A stretch of DNA of 64,000 bases from Wolinella sp052173415 (GCA_052173415.1 JBQMYQ010000001.1:1-64000); one strand, 5' to 3'. Shown: positions 33,940-43,388, numbered from the stretch's first letter. Numbers and translations: made by a program. The notes: generated by a model not told the origin, from the sequence alone.

Positions 33940-34280
33940 CTTTCATGCGACCTTCCCGTGGCTAACTCTAATCTTCTCCTCCGTTTGCCTATCAAGGGCA
34001 CTCGTCGCCTCATCGAGCATCAAAATCTTGGGGTCACTATAAAGAGCCCACGATTCCGATTCTCCGCTTCTGCCCGCCGCTGAGCCGGATTCCCCTCTCG
34101 TCTACTCGCGTGCGGATTCCCTTGTTGGCTTATATCACGAAGCACCATGTTTTTGCCATCATAGCTGAAATTGACATTCTCAAGCGTGATACTCTCGCGG
34201 AATTCTACACTCTCTGCGCCTTCATTTTCAATATCATATAAGATCGCCATAAACAATATCCACCGATTTGACAAAAATAA
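33940..34280 (-). pseudogene. Decayed ABC transporter (PglK/MsbA-type flippase) remnant
   Basis: Pieces of an ABC ATPase in several frames: FRESITLENVNFSYDGKNMV (about 34,140-34,215), then the signature GIRLSGGQKRRIGIV (about 34,050-34,095) and Walker B DPKILMLDEATSALD (about 33,985-34,030). The Walker A segment is missing and the membrane domain is gone. The pieces resemble C. jejuni PglK, which flips lipid-linked glycans. No function is likely. Confidence 0.8.
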
Positions 34281-34356
34281 AGCACCCGATTAAGCGCTGA
34301 GAATCCTAATCGTCTCTAGGATATTCTTGGGAATCGAAGCTTGCGGAGCGTCTTAA

Positions 34357-35340
34357 TCATCTATTCACGCCCTCCCGATACCACGCATATACCCGCTTAA
34401 TTCCCTCTTTTAGCCCTACTTTATGGCTCCATCCAAGCTCTCTTAATCTATGGACATCAAGGAGCTTTCTCATCATTCCATCAGGTTTTTGAGAATCAAA
34501 TACAAGCTCGCCCTCAAAGCCCACGATTCCCCGTATTAACTCCGCAAGCTCCCTGATAGAAATATCCTCGCCCGTTCCGATATTGATGTGCGTATTTCTC
34601 ACCTCGCTCTTATCTGCGCACAATTCATCAAAATTCACGCGCTCCATGATGTGAATACACGCATCCGCCATATCATCGGAATAGAGAAATTCACGCCTTG
34701 GATTCCCGCTCCCCCAAATCTCGACACTCGCCGCACCCCTCTCTTTCGCCTCGTGCATTTTTCGCAACAGTGCAGGCAAGACGTGGGAAGTCTCAAGGTC
34801 AAAATTGTCGTTGATTCCGTAGAGATTTGTAGGCATGACCGAGATAAAATTCGTCCCATATTGCAGATTGTAACTCTCGCACATCTTCATACCCGCGATT
34901 TTCGCGATTGCGTAGGGTTCGTTCGTATATTCAAGCGCGCTTGTGAGCAGGCAATTTTCTTGCATGGGTTGGGGCGATTCCCTTGGGTAGATACAGCTAG
35001 AGCCCAAAAATAGCAACTTCTTTACACCATGTTTGAAGCTTTCATGAATGACATTGTTCTGAATTTGCAAATTCTCGTAGATAAAATCCGCTCGGAGGCT
35101 GTTATTTGCGAGGATTCCTCCGACTTTCGCCGCGGCTAAAAAAACATATTCGGGCGATTCTCGCTCAAAAAATTCCCGCACTGCGACTTGACTTGTGAGA
35201 TCCAGCTCCGCATGCTTTTTTGTAATCAGATTCCCATACCCTCGCGCCTCAAGAAGCCGCAAGATCGATGATCCCACAAGCCCCCTGTGCCCAGCGATAT
35301 AGATCTTAGAATCCCTATTCAAAGCCCGGCTCCCAGTCAC
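34357..35340 (-). CDS. fcl: GDP-L-fucose synthase
   Basis: A 327-residue extended SDR enzyme (also called WcaG). IYIAGHRGLVGSSILRLL binds NADP; FLGSSCIYPRESPQPMQE holds the catalytic serine and YAIAKIAGMKMCE the Tyr-x3-Lys. The enzyme epimerises and reduces GDP-4-keto-6-deoxymannose to GDP-fucose. Start GTG 35340 overlaps the gmd stop as GTGA. Follows gmd and manC. Confidence 0.93.
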   Translation of the reverse strand: MTGSRALNRDSKIYIAGHRGLVGSSILRLLEARGYGNLITKKHAELDLTSQVAVREFFERESPEYVFLAAAKVGGILANNSLRADFIYENLQIQNNVIHESFKHGVKKLLFLGSSCIYPRESPQPMQENCLLTSALEYTNEPYAIAKIAGMKMCESYNLQYGTNFISVMPTNLYGINDNFDLETSHVLPALLRKMHEAKERGAASVEIWGSGNPRREFLYSDDMADACIHIMERVNFDELCADKSEVRNTHINIGTGEDISIRELAELIRGIVGFEGELVFDSQKPDGMMRKLLDVHRLRELGWSHKVGLKEGIKRVYAWYREGVNR

Positions 35341-36455
35341 TCAAAATAGCTCATCGTGCGATAGCCGCCCTCTTGCAAATATTTATCCTTTTGCATGAGC
35401 TTCAGATCACTTGCCATCATGTCTCGCACGAGCTCTTTTAGGCTATGTTCGGGAATCCAGCCAAGCTTCTCGCGCGCTTTACTCGCATCGCCGATGAGCA
35501 GTTCCACCTCGGTAGGGCGGAAATACCGCGCATCGACCGCTACCACTTCCTGCCCGATTTTGACCTGATATTCAGGCTTGTGGCATGCTGTGACGTAGCC
35601 CTTCTCCTCCAGCCCCGCTCCTTTAAATTCCACTTCGATTCCCGCCTCGGCAAACGCCATGCGGACAAATTCACGCACCTCAGTCGTTACGCCTGTAGCA
35701 ATTACCCAATCTTCGGGCTTTTTGGCTTGCAAAATCATCCACATCATGCGAACATAATCCTTTGCATGTCCCCAGTCTCGTTTGGCGGAGAGATTCCCAA
35801 GGTAGAGCTTCTCTTGCAAGCCAAGAGCGATTTTGCTCGCTGCACGGGTAATTTTACGCGTCACAAATGTCTCACCTCGAATAGGGGATTCGTGGTTAAA
35901 GAGGATTCCGTTGCTTGCAAACATTCCATACGCCTCGCGATAATTCACCGTAATCCAGTAGGCATACATCTTCGCCACCGCATAAGGCGAGCGCGGATAA
36001 AAAGGCGTGCTCTCCTTTTGGGGAATCTCCTGCACCAAACCATAAAGCTCGCTCGTGCTCGCCTGATAGATTCTCGTCTTTTGGACTAATCCAAGCAACC
36101 TCACTGCCTCCAAAATGCGCAAAGTCCCTACTCCATCGGCATTAGCGACATACTCAGGCGTCTCAAAACTCACATGCACATGGCTCATCGCCGCGAGATT
36201 ATAGATCTCATCGGGCTGCGTCTCTTGGATGATTCTCGTGAGGTTCATGCTGTCGGTCATGTCGCCGTAATGCAGGATAAAGTCGCGATTCTCAATATGC
36301 GGATCTTGGTAGAGATGGTCGATCCTATCGGTGTTAAAGAGCGAGCTTCGCCGCTTGATCCCATGGACTATGTAGCCTTTTTTGAGCAGAAATTCCGCCA
36401 AATACGCTCCATCTTGCCCCGTGATTCCCGTGATTAATGCTACTTTTTGCGCCAT
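35337..36455 (-). CDS. gmd: GDP-mannose 4,6-dehydratase
   Basis: A 372-residue extended SDR enzyme. Residues 5-20 (VALITGITGQDGAYLA) bind NADP. RSSLFNTDRIDHLY and QASTSELYGLVQEIP are hallmarks; YxxxK lies in SPYAVAKMYAYW. It makes the 4-keto-6-deoxy intermediate. Its ATG lies directly after the manC stop. Confidence 0.95.
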   Translation of the reverse strand: MAQKVALITGITGQDGAYLAEFLLKKGYIVHGIKRRSSLFNTDRIDHLYQDPHIENRDFILHYGDMTDSMNLTRIIQETQPDEIYNLAAMSHVHVSFETPEYVANADGVGTLRILEAVRLLGLVQKTRIYQASTSELYGLVQEIPQKESTPFYPRSPYAVAKMYAYWITVNYREAYGMFASNGILFNHESPIRGETFVTRKITRAASKIALGLQEKLYLGNLSAKRDWGHAKDYVRMMWMILQAKKPEDWVIATGVTTEVREFVRMAFAEAGIEVEFKGAGLEEKGYVTACHKPEYQVKIGQEVVAVDARYFRPTEVELLIGDASKAREKLGWIPEHSLKELVRDMMASDLKLMQKDKYLQEGGYRTMSYFE

Positions 36456-37790
36456 TTATCCTCGCTCCCTTTTGTAATCATCTTCGATGCGTATAATATC
36501 ATCTTCCCCTAAATACTCGCCCACCTGCGCTTCGATGAGCACTAGAGGGATTTTGCCCCGATTCTCAAGCCGATGCACTTCGCCCATTTTTATATAAGTC
36601 GATTCATTGGGGCGCAGCAAAAAGCTCCGCTCGCCGATGGTTACGTGCGCTATTCCGCTCACGACGATCCAGTGCTCGTTGCGATGATGATGCTTCTGGA
36701 GGCTCAGACGCCCATGGGGCTTCACGACAATCCGCTTAATCTTATACCCCTGCGCCTCCTCAAGCACCGTATAACTCCCCCACGGACGATGCACGCTCCT
36801 ATGGACATGGACGAGCTCGGGCTTCTCGCGCTTGAGCCTCGCGACGACCTCTTTTACCTGCTGGCTTGTCCCCTTTTTCGCCACAAGTAGCGCATCGGGC
36901 GTATCTACCACGATAAGCCGCTCTATGCCTAAAAGTGCCACCTCTTTGTCCGCGAGGATAAAATTCCCGTGCTCATCGCTCCCTATCTCTTCTGCAAGCG
37001 AATCAAAACTCCCCACATCATTCCACGCAAAATCCGCCCGCACCATCTTAACAAGATGGCTTCGCTCCATGAGGGCATAATCGATACTCTCCTCACGCAC
37101 AAGCTCCATCTCTTTTCGGGGAATCCGCCGCATGCTTCCCTCCTCTTTGGAGCATTCAAACGCGCGCTTCACACTCTCCAAGATATCAGGCGCGTGTTTT
37201 TGCAGCTCCTTTAGGAAGATTCCCGCTTTGAAACAGAACATTCCGCTATTCCAAAAGTGCCTGCCCCCTTTGAGATACTCTTGCGCCCGTGCGAGATCGG
37301 GCTTCTCATGGAATGCCTTCACTTCCGTCCCTTCGGCTTCGATATATCCATACCCCGTTTCAGGGGATTTGGGCGCAATCCCAAAGGTAACAAGATAATC
37401 CTGCGCAGCAAGCCCTAGTGCCTCTTTTACGCTTTTATGATAACCCTTTGTATCAGGAATCAGATGATCGCTCGGGACAACGAGCATAATCTCGCTAGGG
37501 TTAAGCGCAAGAGCCGCTAGAGCGATGGCTGGGGCGGTATTTTTCGCGACACTCTCAAGGAGGTAGGAATCCACCGCAATTCCCGCTTCTTGCGCCTCAT
37601 CTTGAGCGAGAAAATATTGCTCCTCGTTGGTCACCACCATGAGGGAATCGCAAATCTCCCGATTCCTCGCTAACGTCTCTTGAAAGAGTGAGCGATTGGG
37701 AAGGAGCTTCACAAATTGCTTGGGCATGAGCGTGCGACTAAGTGGCCAGAGCCTCGTGCCGCTCCCTCCGCACAAGACTACGACCCTCAT
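36456..37790 (-). CDS. manC: Mannose-1-phosphate guanylyltransferase / mannose-6-phosphate isomerase
   Basis: A 444-residue bifunctional protein. N-domain: VVLCGGSGTRLWPLSR and FVKLLPNRSLFQETLAR, the pyrophosphorylase. C-domain (from about 325): the cupin SLQKHHHRNEHWIVVSG, the isomerase. It forms GDP-mannose. ATGA overlap with the galE fragment upstream. First intact gene of the locus. Confidence 0.92.
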   Translation of the reverse strand: MRVVVLCGGSGTRLWPLSRTLMPKQFVKLLPNRSLFQETLARNREICDSLMVVTNEEQYFLAQDEAQEAGIAVDSYLLESVAKNTAPAIALAALALNPSEIMLVVPSDHLIPDTKGYHKSVKEALGLAAQDYLVTFGIAPKSPETGYGYIEAEGTEVKAFHEKPDLARAQEYLKGGRHFWNSGMFCFKAGIFLKELQKHAPDILESVKRAFECSKEEGSMRRIPRKEMELVREESIDYALMERSHLVKMVRADFAWNDVGSFDSLAEEIGSDEHGNFILADKEVALLGIERLIVVDTPDALLVAKKGTSQQVKEVVARLKREKPELVHVHRSVHRPWGSYTVLEEAQGYKIKRIVVKPHGRLSLQKHHHRNEHWIVVSGIAHVTIGERSFLLRPNESTYIKMGEVHRLENRGKIPLVLIEAQVGEYLGEDDIIRIEDDYKRERG

Positions 37791-37963
37791 GCGTTCTTCC
37801 TCTCCTGTGTAAAATCCCCCACCTGAGAGAGTGCATTGAGCGTTTCTTGCGAGCCTGTGCTTAGATTATCCACGATACAAAGCTCATGCCCTCGCGCCCC
37901 CAAAAGATTTTTAGCTACATGCGAGCCGATATATCCTGCCCCACCTGTGATCATTATTTTCAT
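37787..37963 (-). pseudogene. galE N-terminal fragment coupled to manC
   Basis: 58 codons, MKIMITGGAGYIGSHVAKNL to VDNLSTGSQETLNAL, which is the NAD-binding start of UDP-glucose 4-epimerase (normally about 330-345 residues). It then runs into the manC start as ATGA. The rest of galE is absent. Its promoter and ribosome site may now drive manC, which would explain why it is kept. Confidence 0.8.
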
Positions 37964-38007
37964 CTTTGTAGCCCCTTTTAGAGCGATTTCTGTAAACGAT
38001 TCCCGAA

Positions 38008-38016
38008 ATTATAAGC
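38008..38016 (-). promoter_or_regulatory. Candidate promoter of the glycan locus
   Basis: On the minus strand GCTTATAAT (an extended -10) lies 45 bases before the galE-fragment start. No good -35, as usual in Helicobacter. It is the only clear start point upstream of manC-gmd-fcl. Confidence 0.4.
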
Positions 38017-38146
38017 GCATAACCTTATTTTACGCCTCATTCTGCAAAGCTTGGGGAAAGTAATCGCGACTTTTCAGGAATCGCACATCTCCTTAAACTT
38101 CGCACGGGTATCTCACCAACCTAATATGCTTCACGCGCTTAAAACT

Positions 38147-38175
38147 TTGAAAAATGCCCTCTGGCATGCTAAAAT
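38147..38175 (+). promoter_or_regulatory. Candidate promoter of the antiporter gene
   Basis: TTGAAA (38147-38152), a 17-base spacer and TAAAAT (38170-38175), 50 bases before the gene start. Confidence 0.5.
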
Positions 38176-38225
38176 AATGCTTCTTTTGCCCTTTTGCCAA
38201 CCCCTTCATTTTTTGAGGAATCCGC

Positions 38226-39692
38226 ATGGAAAACCTAGAACTCTACGTCATGATTATCGCGCTTCTCATGCTCCTTAGCGTCTTTTCAAGCAAGCTCTCC
38301 GATCGTTTTGGAGTTCCCACGCTTCTCATTTTCCTCGGGCTTGGCATGCTCGCGGGCTCTGATGGGGTTTTGGGAATCTACTTTGATGATACGAAAATCG
38401 CCCAAAGTGTCGGGACAGTTGCACTGATTTTTATCCTCTATGGCGGAGGGCTAGACACCTCGTGGAAGGTCATCAAACCCGTGCTCAAAGAGGGCTTGCT
38501 GCTCGCGACGCTCGGGGTAATCCTCACTGCACTTTTTGTCGCACTCATCGTGCGATTCCTCCTAAATCTCAGCTGGGCCGAATCCCTACTCCTTGGCTCA
38601 ATTATCTCCTCCACAGACGCAGCAGCAGTCTTTGCAATCCTGCGCTCGCAAGGAATCTCGCTCAAAAAACGTCTCGCGCCCATGCTGGAGCTAGAATCAG
38701 GGAGCAACGACCCCATGGCGATCTTCCTCACTATCGCCGTCTTGCAGGTTATCACGCTCTCTAGCGGCGAAGCGTCCCTAGGTGAATGGATTAAAAGCTT
38801 TGTGGTGCAATTTCTAGTGGGCGGACTTTTGGGCTATATCTTTGGAATTACGCTACCACCGATACTTAATCGCATTCACTTGAACCATTACGGACTCTAT
38901 CCCGTGTTTAGCATTGCATGGGTTTTGCTCCTCTTTAGCCTGTGCTACTTTTTTGATGGTAACGGATTCCTCGCGGTTTATGTCGCGGGAATCTCTGCAA
39001 ACACGAGGGAGTTCGTGCATAAAAAAAATCTCATCGGATTCCACGATGGGATCGCGTGGATCATGCAAATCGCCGTATTTTTGACCCTTGGGCTACTAGT
39101 CTTCCCTAGCGAGCTCCCCGCTATTGCACCCTCAGCCTTGGGAATTGCCCTATGGCTCATCTTTGTAGCACGTCCACTTGGAGTATTTGCGACCCTAATT
39201 TTTAGCCCTTTGAGTGTGCGAGAGAAGAGCTTCATCTCGTGGGTAGGGCTTAGAGGTGCCGTGCCCATCGTGCTTGCGACCTATCCCTTTGCAGCGGGGC
39301 TAGAGAGTGCATCTTTCATTTTCAACACTGTCTTTTTCATCGTGCTTACGTCGGTGCTCATTCAGGGCACGACCCTCTCAAACGTAGCCAAATGGCTCGG
39401 TGTCGATGAGCCCAAAGAAGAGAGCGAAGCCCCCTCTGAGAGCGTCGCATCGCCCCTTTTGCAGCACACGCTCAAGCAGTTTTATATCCCCAAAAACTCT
39501 AGCGCCATCGATAAGAGCCTCGCGGAGCTTGAGCTCCCTAGCGACTTCTTGATCTTACTTATTAATCGCGACAAAGAGCAGATTAAACCCACGGGCTCGA
39601 CCCTCTTTCATGAGGGCGATATGCTCCTTATTCAGTGCGAAGATCCCGAGCTGTTCCGACAGTCAATCCACGCATTTGCTCCGATTCTCTAA
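38226..39692 (+). CDS. K+/H+ or Na+/H+ antiporter (CPA1, NhaP2/CvrA-like)
   Basis: A 488-residue inner-membrane protein with about 12 helices. FGVPTLLIFLGLGMLAGSDG near the start and the conserved SSTDAAAVFAIL and LESGSNDPMAIFLTI (ion-binding aspartates) define the CPA1 family. Residues about 400-480 form a soluble RCK_C (TrkA-C) domain (LPSDFLILLINRDKEQIKPT), as in NhaP2, which exchanges potassium for protons. Likely role in pH or osmotic control. Confidence 0.9.
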   Translation: MENLELYVMIIALLMLLSVFSSKLSDRFGVPTLLIFLGLGMLAGSDGVLGIYFDDTKIAQSVGTVALIFILYGGGLDTSWKVIKPVLKEGLLLATLGVILTALFVALIVRFLLNLSWAESLLLGSIISSTDAAAVFAILRSQGISLKKRLAPMLELESGSNDPMAIFLTIAVLQVITLSSGEASLGEWIKSFVVQFLVGGLLGYIFGITLPPILNRIHLNHYGLYPVFSIAWVLLLFSLCYFFDGNGFLAVYVAGISANTREFVHKKNLIGFHDGIAWIMQIAVFLTLGLLVFPSELPAIAPSALGIALWLIFVARPLGVFATLIFSPLSVREKSFISWVGLRGAVPIVLATYPFAAGLESASFIFNTVFFIVLTSVLIQGTTLSNVAKWLGVDEPKEESEAPSESVASPLLQHTLKQFYIPKNSSAIDKSLAELELPSDFLILLINRDKEQIKPTGSTLFHEGDMLLIQCEDPELFRQSIHAFAPIL

Positions 39693-39817
39693 AAGCGAGA
39701 ATCACCCCCGATTCCTTGCGGATTTGCTCCAACTAGAGGGTCGATTCCCGTCTCTAGCCACACTTCTTTAGCTTCTGCTACAATACGCGCCTAAAATTAC
39801 TCAAAAGGAAATCGCTC

Positions 39818-40567
39818 ATGAAATTTTTTGCAAAAATTATCCTAACCTCCGCCCTGTTCTTATCTACAAGCGCATTGGCTAGCATGGAGAGTAACCTCGC
39901 CGCGCTCTTGCAAAGCCGTGCGGGTATGCCAATCAAAATCGTCAAAGTCTATGAGCTTGAGAGCTTCAAAGGGGTGAAGTTCGTTAGCATTGAGGGCGTC
40001 GCGAATGCCCAGCGTTACCCTATTTTCGCCTCTAATGACGGCAAGAGTGTGATTGGCTACTCAAATCTGTTTTTCACTGATAATGAAAAAGACAATGCGA
40101 CCATTCAAAACGCGCTCAAAGAGATCCAAAATCATAACGAAAGCGCAAAAGATAAAAAACTCAATGAAATTTTTAGTCAAATCCCAGAGAATCACTACAT
40201 CACACTTCAATCCACAGGCAAAAATATCTCAAAAACAACCATCGTTGTTACCGACCCTGAGTGCCCCTACTGCCGCAATGAGCTAAAACATATCGAAGAG
40301 AAGCTAAAGGAGACCAACATCAAAATCCTGCTCGCACCCGTGCATGAGCGAAGTGCTTTTATCAAAAGTCAAATTGCGATGGACAAGATTGCGCGCGTAA
40401 AAAGCGATAAGGAGCGCATCTCAATCCTGCGTGAAGTCTATGCAGAGAGCTACAAAATCTCCCAAAAAGAGCGCGATATGAAAACACCACTCATTGATGA
40501 AAATGCTGAGAAAATTTATGGTAGCGGGCTTATTCGAGGCGTGCCTTTCATCTTTGAAATGCACTAA
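39818..40567 (+). CDS. DsbG/DsbK-like periplasmic disulfide oxidoreductase
   Basis: A 249-residue protein with a signal peptide (residues 1-22). The thioredoxin-fold half has C149-P-Y-C152 and a cis-Pro loop GVPFIF at the end; residues 23-100 form the dimerisation region seen in DsbC/DsbG. H. pylori HP0231 (DsbK) has this layout and works with DsbI, whose gene lies at 55,308. A terminator follows at 40,624. Confidence 0.82.
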   Translation: MKFFAKIILTSALFLSTSALASMESNLAALLQSRAGMPIKIVKVYELESFKGVKFVSIEGVANAQRYPIFASNDGKSVIGYSNLFFTDNEKDNATIQNALKEIQNHNESAKDKKLNEIFSQIPENHYITLQSTGKNISKTTIVVTDPECPYCRNELKHIEEKLKETNIKILLAPVHERSAFIKSQIAMDKIARVKSDKERISILREVYAESYKISQKERDMKTPLIDENAEKIYGSGLIRGVPFIFEMH

Positions 40568-40623
40568 GGGCGGGAATCCGCAAAGCCAACGTCCTCCTGT
40601 TTCAAAGTGCATAAAACGGTAAA

Positions 40624-40656
40624 GGTGCGGGAATCCTAAGGGAATCCGCGCCTTTT
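40624..40656 (+). terminator. Terminator after the DsbG-like gene
   Basis: GGTGCGG, loop, CCGCGCC and TTTT. The loop itself contains a GGGAATC word. Confidence 0.6.
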
Positions 40657-40682
40657 GACGGGCGATTCCTAGGGGTTGTCTT

Positions 40683-41645
40683 TTAAATCTCCTTTCTTAT
40701 ATGCTTCTCTAATGTATATTTACTCATCTCTTTATCGCTAAGAATCCTGTCAAACTCCTCTTTAAAACGCTCCTCTTTTTTAAGGTCAAAATCCACAACC
40801 GCCCCGATAAAGTCCTCAATGTCGCTATTTTTTGAGCACAAATCATTGAGAATTTTAAAATCGATATTCTCTCTAAAGCGCGCATTCACAAGAATTGTGC
40901 TCCGCGCCACATCTTCGCCATTAAGGCTAATGACGCCAATCCCAAAGGAGTTGCTTGTTTTTTGGATTAGCTCCTTTAGCTCCGTATCCTCCCAATTAAT
41001 GTCCAAAGCCACCAAATAGCCATAATTAGCCCAACTGGAGTTGCTGACTGCCTGAAAGAAATATTCCCTAAAATTCCCCATAGTGATGGTTCTCTTAATC
41101 TCAAAAGAGTAAATTTTAATGGGTTTTTTATCAAAACTTTCGAGAAATTTCTCCAGCTGCTCATACTCCGTATATTCGAATGCCACACCGACCATGTCAG
41201 GATAGAGCCACTTATCCTCTCCTTTGTTGCCTTTTTTGCTTGATTGGTGATTGATGGTTTTTGAATAAACCGTATCGGGGAAGCCCTCTTTCACGTATTT
41301 TGCCAAAAGTGCGTGCAAATCGCGCTCTTTAAAATCTCTCATCTCGTGTATTTTGGCTACTTCGGCGCGCTCTAGCTCATCGCTCTTTGCCCCTTTTGCG
41401 CCAAAGCCCTCACCCTTAAGCGCGACCAAAATTCCTTTACCGTCATGCCCCACCTTCGCAAACGGGCAATCGGGGGTTTTTTTCAGACTCTCATAAATAA
41501 CCGCTTGTATGCTATTGCTAGGAGTTTTCCCCGTAAGATTGCTCGTATCAACTCCAAGCTCTTGAGCCCTAGAGTAGAGCTGCCAAGGCTTTATCGGCTT
41601 CCCATGCCTCTTTAGCGTCTCTACTATAACCTCCATAGTAGTCAT
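40683..41645 (-). CDS. HARE-HTH plus PD-(D/E)xK endonuclease-like protein
   Basis: A 320-residue protein. Residues 1-77 are a HARE-HTH domain (PIKPWQLYSRAQELGVDTSN...). The middle part has YPD150 ... SFE182-I-K184, a PD-(D/E)xK nuclease core, followed by SWANYGYLVAL. Proteins of this kind, HrgA-like in Helicobacter, are tied to restriction loci. No methyltransferase gene is next to it, so it would act on modified DNA or is an orphan. Transcribed alone. Confidence 0.68.
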   Translation of the reverse strand: MTTMEVIVETLKRHGKPIKPWQLYSRAQELGVDTSNLTGKTPSNSIQAVIYESLKKTPDCPFAKVGHDGKGILVALKGEGFGAKGAKSDELERAEVAKIHEMRDFKERDLHALLAKYVKEGFPDTVYSKTINHQSSKKGNKGEDKWLYPDMVGVAFEYTEYEQLEKFLESFDKKPIKIYSFEIKRTITMGNFREYFFQAVSNSSWANYGYLVALDINWEDTELKELIQKTSNSFGIGVISLNGEDVARSTILVNARFRENIDFKILNDLCSKNSDIEDFIGAVVDFDLKKEERFKEEFDRILSDKEMSKYTLEKHIRKEI

Positions 41646-41758
41646 CGTGCTATCCTCCTATTAATGGGCTCTCTGCCTTAGGAATCCCCAAGATTCCTCT
41701 AAATTTTGCGACAATTTTAACATCAATAATCTGCAATCAGCTCCGATTCCCGCAAATC

Positions 41759-42313
41759 TCAAATCTTCGCGTAAGGCTTCTGCCCCTCTTCATAAAAATT
41801 ATTCCCCTCGCAATCAATCGCCACAATCGCAGGGAAATCCTCTATGCTAAGCCGTGCAATCGCCTCAGGACCAAGCTCGGGATAGGCTAGCACCTCGTAT
41901 TTTTTAATCGATTGTGCAATCAATGCCCCCGCGCCGCCAATAGCGACCATGTAAACCGCGCCGTTTTTCTTGATGGAATCGATCACCTCTTTGGAGCGAT
42001 AACCCTTGCCGATCATACCGCTCACGCCCAAATCAAGAATCATCGGCGTATATTTATCCATGCGACCGCTCGTCGTTGGACCCGCTGCACCGATCGCCTC
42101 TCCGGGTTTTGCAGGGCTCGGACCAAGATAGTAAATCGTCTCGTTGGCTAGCTCCACAGGGAGCGATTCCCCACGCGCGAGAGCCTCTGTAAGTGCCTTA
42201 TGCGCGGCATCACGCGCGGCAATAATCGTGCCGCTAATTAAAACATTATCCCCCGCTTTGAGCCTCCTAACGACCTCTTTATCAAAAGGCGCAGTAATTT
42301 TAATACTTGACAT
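41759..42313 (-). CDS. Class I fumarase / hydro-lyase, beta subunit
   Basis: A 184-residue protein. LKAGDNVLISGTIIAARDAAH, YYLGPSPAKPGEAIGAAGPTTSGRMD and GMIGKGYRS are typical of the C-terminal half of iron-sulfur fumarases. It pairs with the alpha subunit 10 bases upstream. Converts fumarate and malate in the reductive/oxidative TCA pathway. L-tartrate dehydratase (TtdB) is an alternative. Confidence 0.88.
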   Translation of the reverse strand: MSSIKITAPFDKEVVRRLKAGDNVLISGTIIAARDAAHKALTEALARGESLPVELANETIYYLGPSPAKPGEAIGAAGPTTSGRMDKYTPMILDLGVSGMIGKGYRSKEVIDSIKKNGAVYMVAIGGAGALIAQSIKKYEVLAYPELGPEAIARLSIEDFPAIVAIDCEGNNFYEEGQKPYAKI

Positions 42314-42322
42314 AAATGCTCC

Positions 42323-43168
42323 TTATAGCGTTATATCCGCGTGTCTAGCGGCATGACAGTTGATATTTATAGCAACAGGAAGTCCCGCAATATGCGTGGG
42401 ATACCACTCGATATTGACCTTAAGCGCGGTATTGATTCCCCCTAGCCCCTGTGGTCCAACACCCGTAGCGCACGCCATTTCAAGCAGCTCTTCTTCTAGT
42501 TTTGCATAATCGGGGTGCTCATTGCGGGAATCGACTGAGCGAACCGCCGCCTTCTTCGCAAGGAGCGCGGCTTTCTCCATTGTCCCACCGATTCCCACAC
42601 CAATAACCATCGGGGGGCAGGCGTTTGGCCCAGCTAGCTTCACGGCCTCCAAAAATACTCTTTTTACCCCCTCCAATCCATCGGCAGGCACGAGCATTTT
42701 TAGCACACTTTTATTCTCACTACCAAAGCCTTTGGGCGCGACTTTAAGCTTCAGGGAATCACCCGGGACAATCCTCGTGTGGATCACCGCAGGCGTGTTA
42801 TCTTTGGTATTTGCGCGATTAAAGAGCGGCTCAGCGACGACAGATTTCCTTAAATACCCCTCCGTGTAGCCCAAAGCCACCCCTTTATTGATGGCATCTT
42901 CGATGTATCCGCCCTCGATTCTCACCTCTTGTCCAATCTCCACAAACACCACACTCATGCCCGTATCTTGGCAGATGGGCATATTCTTTTCTCGCGCGAT
43001 GTCGGCATTTTCTAGGATTTTCTCCAAAATATCTCGCCCCAAAGGAGATATTTCGCTCTTCTTTGCACGCTTAAATGCCTCATACACATCGGGCGTAACG
43101 TAACAGCACGCCTCTTTACAGAGCTTTGCGACTGCCTGCGTAATGCGCTCACAGGCGATGATTCTCAT
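42323..43168 (-). CDS. Class I fumarase / hydro-lyase, alpha subunit
   Basis: A 281-residue protein with the [4Fe-4S] cysteines expected in PICQDTGMSVVFVEIG, PNACPPMVIGVGIGG and MACATGVGPQGLGG. Binds the substrate and cluster. Forms a two-subunit enzyme with the next gene. Many Helicobacters instead use class II FumC, so this form is notable. Confidence 0.9.
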   Translation of the reverse strand: MRIIACERITQAVAKLCKEACCYVTPDVYEAFKRAKKSEISPLGRDILEKILENADIAREKNMPICQDTGMSVVFVEIGQEVRIEGGYIEDAINKGVALGYTEGYLRKSVVAEPLFNRANTKDNTPAVIHTRIVPGDSLKLKVAPKGFGSENKSVLKMLVPADGLEGVKRVFLEAVKLAGPNACPPMVIGVGIGGTMEKAALLAKKAAVRSVDSRNEHPDYAKLEEELLEMACATGVGPQGLGGINTALKVNIEWYPTHIAGLPVAININCHAARHADITL

Positions 43169-43264
43169 GACCTCTCCTTTGTTATATAAGATTGCACCTA
43201 TTTTATCCCTTGTTTTCTAAAGGCGAGAGAAAATTTCGCACTACTAAGGATTATTAAAAGTTTC

Positions 43265-43311
43265 GCACAAACTAAATTTGCCGCAGATACGAAGCTACGT
43301 AAATTTTGTGC
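43265..43311. repeat. Inverted repeat before the nickel-type importer
   Basis: GCACAAA and TTTGTGC, 33 bases apart, with AAATTT next to both arms. Could be a regulator site (NikR- or Fur-like) but it does not match a known consensus. Confidence 0.4.
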
Positions 43312-43388
43312 AAGTTTAAAGTTCATTAAATTTGCAAAAAACTACAATTCAAACACTTTTTGAATATCAGTATTACCAAGGAGTGACA

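Noticed and set aside
36489..37080. Plus-strand frames across manC
   Set aside because: Shadows of a conserved minus-strand gene with normal motifs.
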